Shown in pieces: positions 23,621-34,412 of a DNA stretch of 64,000 bases. The stretch is from Posidonia oceanica. Lineage: Eukaryota > Streptophyta > Magnoliopsida > Alismatales > Posidoniaceae. The notes below the pieces were generated by a model that did not search any database, was not told the origin of the DNA, and was given only the letters and a program-made list of their open reading frames with translations. The stretch is taken from positions 26,448,001 to 26,512,000 of the forward strand of contig JAZBRS010000039.1 of NCBI GenBank assembly GCA_037176725.1, given 5' to 3'. Positions within the stretch are counted from its first letter, which is position 1; every line of letters begins with the position of its first letter. The position numbers and the translations under genes are program-made.

Positions 23621-23987
23621 AGATGCAAGCGATAAAACAAAACGGCGGGAAAACCAAGCAATGCAGGCAACATGCGAGTGATAAAGCAAAACAGGCACGG
23701 AAAACGATGCAGAAGATGCGGGAAATACTGCAAAGCACGCAAAACGATGCAAAAGGCAGAAAGTAATGCAAAGGGGTGCGGAAAACCATGCAAAGGAGTG
23801 GGAAAACAATGCAAAATGCAGAAAACAAGGCAAAGTGTGGAAAACGAGGCAAAGCGGGGTGCAAAATCAAAACAAAGGGGTGGGTAACATGCATTGGGGT
23901 TGCAACAAGCCAAAGAAGCGATAAAACGCGAGAAAACGCGAGCAAAACAAAATCGGCGCTTTAAAACGGCTGTCAGCCATCTGCAAG

Positions 23988-24018
23988 CGTTGGACGCTGG
24001 AAACACCAGCGTCCAACG
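23988..24018. repeat. Perfect hairpin of the GCGTCCAACG family
   Basis: Arms CGTTGGACGCTGG (23988-24000) and CCAGCGTCCAACG (24006-24018) enclose the 5-base loop AAACA. Related inverted pairs recur about seven times along each LTR of the X/Y family. Confidence 0.8.
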
Positions 24019-26444
24019 TTGGACGCTGGGAGAGCCTGCATCCAGCACCTGCTGCAGACAGACAATATGCACTCTTTTGAAAATCCATGCATTCTAACTA
24101 TATGGATGCAATACAGATGCAAATGTGCAGCTAAATGGGTGCTAGACATGCAAATCTACCTAATCAGAAGAATAGAAGAGGAATCAGAGCAAGGAGCCAA
24201 CCAGAATCCAAGATTCGAGCTAGCAGGTTGTTGGACGCCTGTAGGCTGGGCGTCCAACGTTAGACACCAGAGAGGCTGGCGTCCAACAAGAACAGAAGGC
24301 AGAGGGGAGAAAAGATGCATACAAGTGATAGAGGAGAGTTGGGATCATGCATTTGGGTCTCTAGAGTTGAGCAAGCAGGGGATGCATAAAAAAATAAATC
24401 AGACCTTACCTATGCTGAGTGCCAGGCCAGAGGCACAACCAGGGTGTTGGACGCAAGCTAGGCCAGCGTCCAACGTTGGACGCCAGCACCAGCAGCTTAC
24501 AACGCTCTGGGAGGCACAACACACAAAAAGCATGCACAAACAAGCAAATAAATTAACTGAAATTAAAGAGCAGTTGCTAAAAAAACTAGACATGCATAAG
24601 AACATAGGGAATAATCAAACAAGCAAGATCAGGAAGGCATGCAAGCATTAAACAAACGCATAAGAAGCCAGAATGTTGGACGCTAGAGCCAGCAGCGTCC
24701 AACGTAGGACGCTGAAAGCTCTGGCGTCCAACGACCCAGACCTGCAAACTCACCTATTCTAAAGGGAGAGCTCAGCTTAGACCCCACCTACATGCATGCG
24801 GCTACTGTAACATGCCATAACAGGAAAGGAAGCATTGAAAGCAAGCATGGCAGGCATTTAAGTTAAGGAAAAAACAAAAAGGAAGGACATGCATAAGAGA
24901 TGGAAGCTTTAAACTTAAAAAAAAGGAATACATGGCTTAAAGGTATCCTAGCAAGCCTAAGCATGGTTGCCTTAGGGGCCAGGCATCTCTAAGCAGGCAT
25001 GGATCACAAAATAATACTCAAAATATGCATGAGGCAGGCATGGCAGCAAAGCAAGAAGACACGTTGGACGCTAGGTGAACCAGCATCCAACGTTGGACGC
25101 AGTTCATTCTAGCGTCCAACAAAGGCAGCAGATAGATGGATATTAAACATGCAAAAAGCCTTCAAACAAGCATGGAACAAGTTGATAAGCATGGTATTAC
25201 ATCAGAGAGAATTAAAAGGAGGCAAATAGCATATGTCTGCAAATAGGCATGCAAGGAAAAGGCATGGGAAGCAATTGAACAAGAGCAAAGCAGAGTAGAG
25301 CAGGAGGGGCCGTTGGACGCTGGCCTATGCCACGTCCAATGTTGGACGCACCAGGTGGTGCGTCCAACACACTGAACTCCATTCCGGCCATGAATCATGG
25401 CCAAAAGGATTCAGAAAAATGCAAGGTTGCATGGGAACGTACACACTAGCATGCATGACCTACGAGGATAGAAATCTTACCTTGTTGCGGCCTGGAACGA
25501 CATGTCGGCCTCCCTCACCGGCGCTGCGGAAGTGGATGACCAGTCGACTCCGGCGAGCTCGTGCAAGTTGCTGGAGGCACGGGAGAGGTTGGCAAAGGGT
25601 CTGGGATGGAGGTGGATACTTGGTTTCTCTCTGGATGTGGAGAATTGCAGTGGAAAAGGGCTGTGCTGCTCTATGTGTGTTGAGGAAGATGGGTGGTTGG
25701 TGCTGGTTTTGATCAAATGGTGCATGGGTTCTGCTGCCAATTGCAGCGGCTTGGGCGGGAATTACAGGCAAATGGCAGGTGCTCTAGGTGTGGGAAGGCC
25801 ATGAGGATTGGCAGGAGGGGCATGGGCATGTCAGTCGGCGGCGAGGAGGCCGATGGTGGCTGACAGGGGCGGCAAACGGTAGTGAGGGCAAGGAGAGCGG
25901 GAAATCCGCTGAAATGGAGGAGAGATGGATAGTTCCTCAAGCTTGGAAGGTAGTGGATGGCGTAGAGCGAAGGAAGGAACGGGTAGTAAGTGTGGGGAGG
26001 CAGTGGAGTGGACGGGCGGTGAGCGGAAGGAGGCAGAGCAGCCGCTACTGCAACCGAGCCGTTGGACGCCAGACCAGAGCGCATCCAACGTTGGACACTG
26101 GAACAGGGCGCATCCAACGTTGGACGCTACCTATTCCAGCATTCAACGGGCTCAGTTGGCAAAAGACTGCAACAAGGCTTGGGCTTGGGCCAAAGTTGGA
26201 CGTGCCCTGTTCCAGCGTCCAACGAGCTCAGTTGGCAAAAGGCTGCAACATGGCTTGGGCTTGGGCCAAAGAGGTGGAAAAAAGGTGTAAAAAGGCTTGA
26301 GGTTTTGGCTTGGGATTTAGGTGAGGTTTTGAGCTAGGTTTTGGGTTGGAAAAGAGGTAGAAAAAAGGAGTGCCAATCCAGAGTCCACACGAGCCTGCAG
26401 GAGAAAACTGCCAACTTCCAGGCTGTCAGAACGGGGTGTCTACA

Positions 26445-26449
26445 GAGGC
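26445..26449. repeat. Target-site duplication of Y, right copy (GAGGC)
   Basis: This is the right partner of the GAGGC at 5958-5962. It falls inside the X gag-pol frame, which continues across the insertion if one copy is removed. Confidence 0.9.
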
Positions 26450-29400
26450 ATCTCATCACTCGTGAAAGAGATGATCTACGGCTCCGCGATAACGCCAACC
26501 ATCTTCTCCAGAGCTGCGGGTTCTATGGCTTGGAACACACGGGCAGCTTGGAACACTCGGAGAAAAGCCTTACGGTGTTCAGAAGAGGAGTGGATAAGGT
26601 CCCAAATGGAAATATCGGCTTTAACCCTCCTAAGCTGGGAAGTGATGTTAGTCTTGTGGTGCGGCTTTCTGGCAGCAGGAGAGGGTGCTTTGGGAGTTGG
26701 CTCTACCGAGCTAGGTGCAAGGGGTTAGCTTGATGCTGGGGGTGCTATGGGCTGGCTAACAAGTAAGGGTGCTGCTGGCTGGCTTGCTGGTGGAGGTGCA
26801 GTGGGTGCTGGACGGTTGGGCCTTACCACCAGTGCTACGAGCTGGTATACCCTCCTCGATCGTGTGACTTCTGCACACGTTTCCATGGCGTAGTCAAAGG
26901 GTACGCGATGGAGGTCCCAAGTTAAGTCAATAACCGTAGGGGCCTGTGCTTCGAGCACAAGAGGGGCTACCGGAGGGTTGGCTGGGTAATAGGGCGAGGG
27001 GTGCTAGGGCTGGTAGGTTGCAGGAGGCCTTGGCTAGGACCAGGCTAACAGGCTGACTGGGGGCCTACCCAAATAGGAGGCTAGGGTCTGGGCCTGAGGT
27101 CTGGCTTGAAGGTATACAAGGGCAGGGGCTTGAGGATGCATGGCAGGGCAAGCGGCGAAGCGCCCCGGCCAGGCACGCGGCCGGATCATATGGACTCCCG
27201 ACTCGGAGCCGGCAATGGCGGCACGATAGAGAGTTAGAGGGAAGGACTCCGAGACATCATGAATGAGCTCGGACGGGTCCACCACAGACGTAGCAGGCTC
27301 GGAGGGGGAGAGAGAGTAGATTCCCAAGGTCCCCGCGCCTTCTGGATTGGGATGCTCTGGGAGGGGCTGGTGGACAATGCTGGGATGAGGGGGTGCTAAT
27401 GCCGATGCAGGGGCTAATGCTGATGGGGGAACAGGAGAAGGTGCCTCATGCGTGTGGATCGAGATCATTCCCGACTCGATCAAATTCTGGATGGCGTCCC
27501 GCAGAGTGAGGCAATTGTTTGTCGAGTGCCCGGGGGCTCGATGAAAGTCGAAAAAAAGGTGCGCCTTATGCCAATGCGGAAGTGGATTTGGTAAAGGGTG
27601 CACCTCGGGAATCCTCAGAAATGCCGCAACCTTGGGGAGGATGGCAGTTAGTGGCTCCACCAGTGGGGTGAATTGACACTGTGGTCGCCTTGGCCCTTGG
27701 GGTTGCGCTTGCCAAACCGGTGCGGCGGGATACATCGGTTGGGCAGTGGTGGTGATTTGTGGTGTGGGAGGTGCTCTAGGTGCTGGTGCATAGATGACTT
27801 GATGTGGGGGAGGCCGAACCGCCAGCTGAACAGGCACAAGCGCGGGGTCGACGTAGGCAACAGCAGGCTTCGGCGAGTCCTTCTTCTTGGGCCGGTTGCT
27901 GGTACCACAACTGTTGCTGCTGGTGTTGCTGCTGGAGTTGTCGCTGTTGCTGCTGGCGGTGGCCTACTTGGCAAACGCAGAGAGCGCCGGGAAGTTGCCA
28001 CTCTGTAGCAAACTCTCCACGCGGGTGCCAGCCCGGATCAGTGTAGAGAAGGTTGTGACAGGTTGAAGACTGAGCAGAGCCCCAACAGTGGGCTGCGCAC
28101 CCCTAATCACAATCTCGAGGGACTCCTCATCAGAGGGTCCGTCTCGAACCTATGAAGCGAGTGCGCGCCAGCGGCCGACATACTCCCCGAACGGCTCGCC
28201 GAGGTTCTGCTTTAATGCGACCAGGTCCGTGCACTTAGGGACCAGGTCCAGGTTGAAGGAGTATTGTCCCAGGAACGCCTGGCTGAGGTCATTCCACGTC
28301 TTAATGCTGGCCATATCAAGCGAGGTGAACCACTTGAGCGCAGGGCCACTTAGACTTTTCTGGAACAAGCTGATTAGCAACCTCTCATCAGCCTGGAGCT
28401 GAGCGAGATCTCTGTAGTATGCCTTCAGATGTGCAATTGGGCAGCCTCTACCATTGTATTTTTCAAATACCGGGATACGGAACTTCGGGGGAGTACCGCC
28501 TCTGGGAAGTAACAGAGATCCCAGAACTGGTAAGACTGGTGGTTTGTACCCTACACTTGTCAAAGTGCTTTCTCCAGTACGGCGAACCTGTCGTCGTTAG
28601 AATCTGGAGCTGCTGCCAAAGGAGGTGGTACAGCAGGGGTAGGGGCCACATACGCCGCATAAGATGCACCGAGGTGCTCCTCTGGGTCAACCATCACCTC
28701 GCCTGGTGGAGCGACGGGATGGGCGGTGTATCCGTGCGGGTGTGTTGTGTGTGCAGGTATGTATGCTGGGGTGGGGTATTGCTGATGCAAGGGGTATGTA
28801 TAACTAGCATGCTGGGCAATAGGTGATGCAGAGTGCTGGAGCGTCAACTACTGCACTGGCATGGTGCCGAGCTGCGGGCCAGAGGGATGCTGCGCTCCAA
28901 TCAATCCCACGAACTGACCACTAGGTGCCAAAGGAGGATGCTGTGCTTGGTGTTGTGCATATGCAGGAGGTGGAAGCTGGGCCCCCATCGCTTGAGCAGT
29001 GAGTAGCTGAGGCGGTGGTCCGGGCAGGGGAGCAGAGGGGAATGCCTGCGACGCGACAGTAGGTCGCAGCGGAGCCTCAGGAGCAGCAGGAACAAATGAG
29101 GGGCGGAGAGATAGAGCCATGCCTTGCAGTCTCTGGGTAGTCTCCATTAGCTGCTGATACTGCATCTCAAGGGACCCGTCAGTAGGTATGCTGAGTTGCA
29201 GGACCGGCGGAGGACCAGAATCAAGCGGCTAGGACACAGATTGTCCAAGAGGCGGAGGTCCTAAGGTGTAATTCGCCGCAGCAGGGTGAGTGTCAAAAGT
29301 GACATTACCCTAGGGAGGAGGAGTCAGCGGTGTCTCCGGAGTGTGGGTAGTGGTTACCAAGGTAGTCTCGGTAATCGGGTCCGGCAGAGCCTGCCACTGC

Positions 29401-29540
29401 CCCACAGAATAAGACGGCGGTAGCTGTACCAGAGAAGGAGATGCTAGCACAGAGGGAGTCAATACAGGAGCCGAAGGGACCGAAAGAGGGGCCACCTCCG
29501 GGACAATAGGGACCTAGGAGTCACCAACAAATTGGGCCAT
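26450..29540 (-). pseudogene. gag and start of gag-pol, element X
   Basis: This is the capsid/nucleocapsid gene of X. The likely start is ATG at 29540 (MAQFVGDS, then TAG). The N-terminal Pro-rich part is in one frame to about 28560, after which the gag core continues in another frame (CPIAHLKAYYRDL, LFQKSLSGPALKWFTSL, GEPFGEYVGRWRAL). A nucleocapsid-like segment follows (FHRAPGHSTNNC, with the first Cys of the finger replaced by Phe). After a 268-codon open stretch (27837-27034) the frame passes 26958-26725 toward the protease and is cut by Y. Several stops, including one near 27970, make it non-functional. Unlike Y, X continues past the finger into gag-pol. Confidence 0.86.
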
Positions 29541-30694
29541 CGCTGACCAAGAATGGGTGATCACAGGGTTACGGCAGAAGCAAGAGGGCGAATCCTAGGA
29601 GGAGCTATGTTCGCTAAAGCGAAGTAGCTCAGAAAGGGGGATGATCAGAAGCAGGGGTTGCAGCAGGGGCGTCAGCAAAAGAAGGCACTCAAGCTCCAGC
29701 TAAGGAACTCGCTGACAGACCTCTGCACGAAAGGTAAACAAAAATCAAGGGATTAGAACCCGAAAGTAAAAGCAAATGCGTTAGTGTATGATATGAATGT
29801 AGATGTATGCTTTCTAGCATGCTCTCCCTCACCAATCTAGGGTGTCCTAGTAGGCAGTCTACTTCGGACGCTCAAGGGTGTACGGGTCGCCGACTCAGGC
29901 TAGAAAAAAGCAGGTCCCACATCTTAAACCCGGCCCAAAGCTCAGGTGGTGACGTAGTGGTGTGTAGGTGGCCTTGACCTTGCCAAAAGCATGGGTGGTA
30001 CCCTCTACTAACACCGACGTGACCCCCTAACAAGGGGGGACAGACCAATCTACTTACGCCACACCAAAGCGTTGGGGGCAAGAGACCAGGACTATCCTTC
30101 TCAGACTGTAGGTGGACTCAGATAAGAAGAATGCATGCCCTATATGATGTATTATGCAAATGCTTCACGTTTTATCTTGCGTATTTTATTAACTCGAGGG
30201 GGTGCAGGTGAGTTTGCAGTCTCTAGTTGCTCCTAGAGGTTCTTTTTACTTACTACTTTTAATTAGCCATGGGGGAAGCAATTAGTCTCTAATTGTCCTT
30301 AGGCTTAATGTAGAAGGGGAAGAAAATCACCAAATCATGGCAAGCAAGCAACACACATCACAGCAAAAGGCATGGGCATGGCATGTGTATGTGTGTGTGA
30401 GCATGATAGTGAAGGAAAAAACACTTATCATAGCAAAAAGCAGGTATGCATAGCATGTGCAGATGCAGTGGCATGGCATTGGTGTAAAAGGAAGCATTCA
30501 TCACTCAAAAGGCATGCATGGTGTGCTAAGCAAGTATTTAGACATGTGATGCAAGCAAATGGAGCAGCGCAGGCAATCATGGCATAAAGCAGATAAACAA
30601 GCATGCAAGTAAGCAAGTAAAGCAGGCGAAGGCAAATGGCAAGCAAAACACAGAAGCAAGCGGTGAGAAAGCCAAGCGAAAGCTGGAGTACTGC
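29541..30694 (-). other. 5' leader of element X (untranslated)
   Basis: About 1.15 kb between PBS and gag, collinear with the Y leader. No coding sequence is recognised. Positions 30300-30660 are rich in GCATG/GCAAGCAA words. Confidence 0.7.
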
Positions 30695-30712
30695 TCCCCA
30701 ACGGAGTCGCCA
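30695..30712 (-). promoter_or_regulatory. Primer binding site of element X (tRNA-Arg type)
   Basis: On the minus strand TGGCGACTCCGTTGGGGA starts one base after the LTR end. It differs from the Y site by one C-to-T change. Confidence 0.87.
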
Positions 30713-30713
30713 C

Positions 30714-33700
30714 TGTAGTAATCCTGAATTCTGATCGTCCATGCACATTACCAAAGCTTGCGTGCACCGATCAAAATAGGCTCACTATATGTGGCTAGAT
30801 CCGAGGGGAGAACTCGACTCGGAAACGCTGGCAAAAGAAAAGAAAAGAAACGATAAGACAATTCGGAGTCGCCACCAGGTCTATTGAATTGGAAGACAAG
30901 GAAAACTAGGGGTTAAGCATGAAAAGACATGCAAAACCAAATGCAAGGAGGGGCAAAGCGATACAATGCTAAGCTAAGCTATGCTATGCTATGCTATGCT
31001 ATCCTATGAGTCAAGCCTAGGATACGGGAAAGGTCGATGCGAGCCAAGAGAAAGGACAAGGACTCCTGTTACGCACGGGGAAGGTGTTAGGCACCTCGAT
31101 ACGTCCGAGAGTTGGTCTTTCTTAGGCAATCTCGCGCTAATGCAGGGAATTGCTAGCCTAATGCCTAAATGCCATACATGCTTACCTACTATGCATTGGA
31201 AATAAACGTGCTATCTATGTATTCAGCCACGCTGCTAGTGTTCCAAACTGGGCGGACCATGGTTCGTGAGAACTCCTAAGCAGTAAGCATCACGGCCCTA
31301 TATGCAGATGCAAGCGAGAAAGCAAAACAGTGGGAAAACCAAGCAATGCAAGCGACATGCAAGCGATAAAGCAAAGCAGGTGCGGAAAATGGTGCAAAAA
31401 TGTGAAAAATAAAGCAAGGCATGGAAAACGGTGCAAAAGGCAGAAAGCAAAGCAATGGGAGGTAGAAAACTATGCAGTAGAGTGGAAATGCGATGTAATA
31501 ATGTGAAAAACGATGCGAAGTGCGAAAAACGAGGCAAAGCGGGGTGCGAAATCAAAACAAAGGGATGGGTAACATGCATTGGGGTTGCAGCAAGCCAAAG
31601 AAGCAATGAAACACGAGAAATGGCGAGCAAAACAAAATCTGCACTTTAAAACGACTGTCAACCATCTGCAAGTATTGGACGCTGGCAACACCAGCATCCA
31701 ACGTTGGATGCTAGCATTGTTGGCGTCCAATGCCTACTGCAAACAGACAGCATGCATTTTTGGTAAACCATGCATTCTAACTATATGGATGCAGTACAGA
31801 TGCAAAAATGCAACTAAATGGGTGCCTAACATGCAAATCTAACCTAACAGAAGATTAGAAGAGGGATCAGAACAAGGAGCAAGCCAGAATCAAGGATTCA
31901 AGCTAGCAGGTTGTTGGACGCCTGTATGCTGGGCGTCCAATGTTAGACGCTAGAGTGGCTGGCGTCCAACACATACCAGAAGACAGAGGGGAGAAAAGAA
32001 GCATACAAAAGCAAAATAAAAATGGGTGCATGCATTTGGGCTACTGGATGTAAGCATGGGGCAAGCAGGCAAACATGGGAGGCATAAAAAATTAATTCAG
32101 GCCTTACCTGTGCTGAGTGCCAGGCCAGAGACACAACCAAGTCATTGGACGCGAGCTAGGCCGGCGTCCAATGTTGGACACTAGCACCAGCAGCGTACAA
32201 TGCCCTAGGAGGCACAACACACAAAGAAAACATGCATAAACAAGCAAATAATCCACAGAAATAAGAGAATAGTTGCTAGAGAAGCTAGACATGCATAAGA
32301 ACACAGGATACAAGCAAACAAGCAAGATCGGAAAGGCATGCAAGCTTTGAAGAACAGATGAAGAGCCAGAACATTGGACGCTAGAGCCAGCAGCGTCCAA
32401 CGTTGGACGTGGAAGGCTCTAGCGTCCAATGACCAGAGCATGCAAGCTTACCTGTTCTAAAGGGGGAGCTCAACTCTACCCCACCTATATGCATGCAAAC
32501 ACAATAAAGGCATGTAAGAAGCTAACAGGAGCATGCACAACAAACATGGCAAGCATTTAAGCTAAGGAAAGCAAAAGGGAAAACATGCATAAGAGGTAAA
32601 AGCTTAAGAACTTGCAAAAAGAAATAAACTACTTGAGAAAACCTAGCAAACCTAAACATGGTTGCCATAGGGGCCAGGCATCTCTAAGCATGCATGAATC
32701 ACAAAATAATATCAAAAATATGCATGATATAGGCATGGCAGCAAGGCAAAGCAGACAGACGTGTTGGACGTCAAGTGAACCAGCGTCCAACGTTGGACGC
32801 GGCTCACCCTGGCATCCAACGCAGGTAAGAGACAGATTGAGCATTAAGCATGCAAAAAGGATTCAAACAGGCATGGACTAAACTAGTAAGCATGGCACAA
32901 CATCAGAAAGCATTAAAGGAAGCATATAGCATGGGTCTGCAGGAAAGCATGCAAGGATAAAGCACGGGAAGCATTCAAACAAGGACAAAGCAAAGCAGAC
33001 CGTTGGATGCCGGCCTGTGCCGCGTCCAACGTTGGATGCACCAGTTGGTGCGTCCAACACACTGAACTTCCTCTTGGCCACGAATCACGACCAAACGGAT
33101 TCAAAAACTTGTAAAAATGCATGTGAACGCTCTACTATGCATGCAAGACCTAGTGGGATAGGGACTTATCGTTTTGACGGTCTAGACCGATGGTTTCCCC
33201 TCATTCACCCAAGTTGCAGGTGTGCTGCGGCAGCGACTTCAGCGGGCTTGCCTGAGCAGCTCGGAGCACTGGAGGAGGTCGCGAAGCGTCGAGGACAGGG
33301 AGGGGAGTCGCTTCTACACTCTGGAGGTGGGAATTCTCTCTTCAGCTCTGTGTGGTGACTATGGCGGAGGCATGAAGTTGCGGTTTTGTGCAAATGCTGC
33401 ATGGGTTCTTGTGTTGGCAGAGATGTTGCAGGCCGAATTCTGGCTTTGGCAGGTGCTGGCAAGTGTGGGTGAGTGTGTGAGGTCCATGTGGGATGTCAGA
33501 GGAGGGCGTGGGCATTGGCAGGAGGCCGGCGAAGGCGAGGTAGTGGCTGACACGGGCGACGGAAATCAGCCCTGTCAGAGAGAGCTTAGAGGGCGGGTTT
33601 TGGGCTGATATGGAGGAGATGGGTAGTTACTTAGGTTTGGAAGGTAGTGGATGGCATGGAGTGGAGGAAGGGACGGGTAGTACGTGTGGGGAGGCGTGGG

Positions 33701-34035
33701 ATTGGACGACTGGTGTGCTAGAGGGGGTGGAGCAACCGCTGCTGCCCTCGAATCATTGGACACCAGACTAGAGGGCATCCAACGTTGGACGTTGCCTGTT
33801 CCAGCGTCCAACACACTCAGGTGGCATAAGCTGCAAATGGACTTGGGCTTGGGCCTAGAAGTGTTTTAAAAGATGCAAAGAGGCTTGGTAAAGGCTTCTA
33901 GGGTTTGTGGCAAGGTTTTGGGTTTGGTTTTGGGGCTAGAAAATGGGTTAGAAAAGGGGTGCCATTCCAGAGTCCACACACAAGCCTGCAAAAGAGAACA
34001 ACCAACTTCCCGATTGTCAGAATGGGGTGTCTACA
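30714..34035 (-). mobile_element. 5' LTR of element X (3.32 kb)
   Basis: The termini are TGTAGTAATCC and GTGTCTACA; PBS lies one base to its left. It is collinear with the Y LTRs but more diverged. Landmarks are a PBS-like motif at 30864-30874, candidate TATA at 31296-31305, and GCGTCCAACG-type hairpins, several of which have lost symmetry by C-to-T changes. The partner 3' LTR lies left of the window. The base stretch after 34035 (GTAGC) would be the target duplication, which cannot be confirmed here. Confidence 0.9.
31296..31305 (-). promoter_or_regulatory. Candidate TATA box, X 5' LTR
   Basis: GCATATAGGG on the minus strand at the conserved LTR position. Confidence 0.4.
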
Positions 34036-34237
34036 GTAGCCCAAACTGTTCGGTCGAGAACCGTTAAATGTTTGCTCGAGCTGGCAGCCCTAACTGCTTG
34101 GATGACACCTATTACACTGTCTGTCGCATTTTCGATGGCAGGACCTTTTCACTTGCCCCTGGTATCCTTTACCTGATACCAGGGGCCTCTTTTTAGCTAC
34201 CTCGGTATCATTTTTCTTTTTCTTGTGTGTGGGCTGG
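34036..34237 (+). mobile_element. 202-bp remnant of another Tat internal region
   Basis: This lies between the X 5' LTR and the end of LTR A. Its sequence resembles the reverse complement of the hairpin-unit regions of Y and Z (AGCTGGCAGCCCTAACTGC is the complement of the CAGTTAGGGCTGCCAGC type). It holds a perfect hairpin, GCCCCTGGTATC (34155-34166) with GATACCAGGGGC (34175-34186). It is therefore a piece of a related element in the opposite orientation, and the oldest layer visible here. Confidence 0.65.
34155..34186. repeat. Conserved long-armed hairpin (remnant copy)
   Basis: Twelve-base arms GCCCCTGGTATC / GATACCAGGGGC with an 8-base loop. Counterparts lie at 11179-11210 (Y) and 57331-57358 (Z). 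Confidence 0.75.
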
Positions 34238-34412
34238 TGTAGCGATCCCGGGGTTCGCGATCGTCCATGCACGTTGTCAGAGCTTGCGTGCACCGATCGA
34301 AACCAAGTTCACTATTAACGGGTCGTCCAAGGAGGAAACTCGACTCAAAACACCGAAAACTGGGACGAAATCAAAGGGAAAAAGAAAGGAAAGACAAAAG
34401 GGAGTCGCCACC
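34238..34412 (-). mobile_element. LTR A, 3'-terminal piece
   Basis: It starts TGTAGCGATCC and continues with the conserved GATCGTCCATGCACG segment up to GGAGTCGCCACC, where solo LTR S2 is inserted. The rest of A resumes at 41510. There is no PBS on its left, so A is a solo LTR or a 3' LTR. Confidence 0.85.
34408..34412. repeat. Target-site duplication of S2, left (CCACC)
   Basis: CCACC directly before TGTAGACACCCC. The partner is at 41505-41509, directly after TTCACA. Confidence 0.85.

Larger units (their letters stand above)
5963..26444 (-). mobile_element. Element Y: gag-only Tat retrotransposon inserted in X
   Basis: This is a complete element of 20.5 kb including a nested 6.0-kb solo LTR, or about 14.5 kb without it. 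It has a 5' LTR at 23034-26444, PBS at 23015-23032, leader, gag at 19594-21793, a non-coding 3' internal region with hairpin repeats, PPT at 9311-9326 and a 3' LTR at 5963-9310. The 5-bp duplication GAGGC lies at 5958-5962 and 26445-26449. No protease, RT, RNase H or integrase sequence is visible in either half of the internal region. Its LTRs and leader match those of X, so it is a non-autonomous member of the X family. Confidence 0.9.
23034..26444 (-). mobile_element. 5' LTR of element Y (3.41 kb)
   Basis: The termini are TATAGTAATCC (expected TGTAG) and GTGTCTACA, with the PBS one base to its left. It aligns to 5963-9310 with high similarity. Differences include a roughly 90-bp duplication near 26140-26270 present only here, and about 15 bp missing near 24370. 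It carries the same landmarks: PBS-like motif 23182-23192, candidate TATA 23611-23620, and GCGTCCAACG hairpins, including a perfect one at 23988-24018. The similarity of the two LTRs suggests Y is younger than X. Confidence 0.93.

Noticed and set aside
34155..34186. A bacterial-type intrinsic terminator (perfect hairpin followed by T-rich sequence).
   Set aside because: The context is plant retrotransposon DNA, and the hairpin recurs at equivalent places in other elements without consistent T-tracts.
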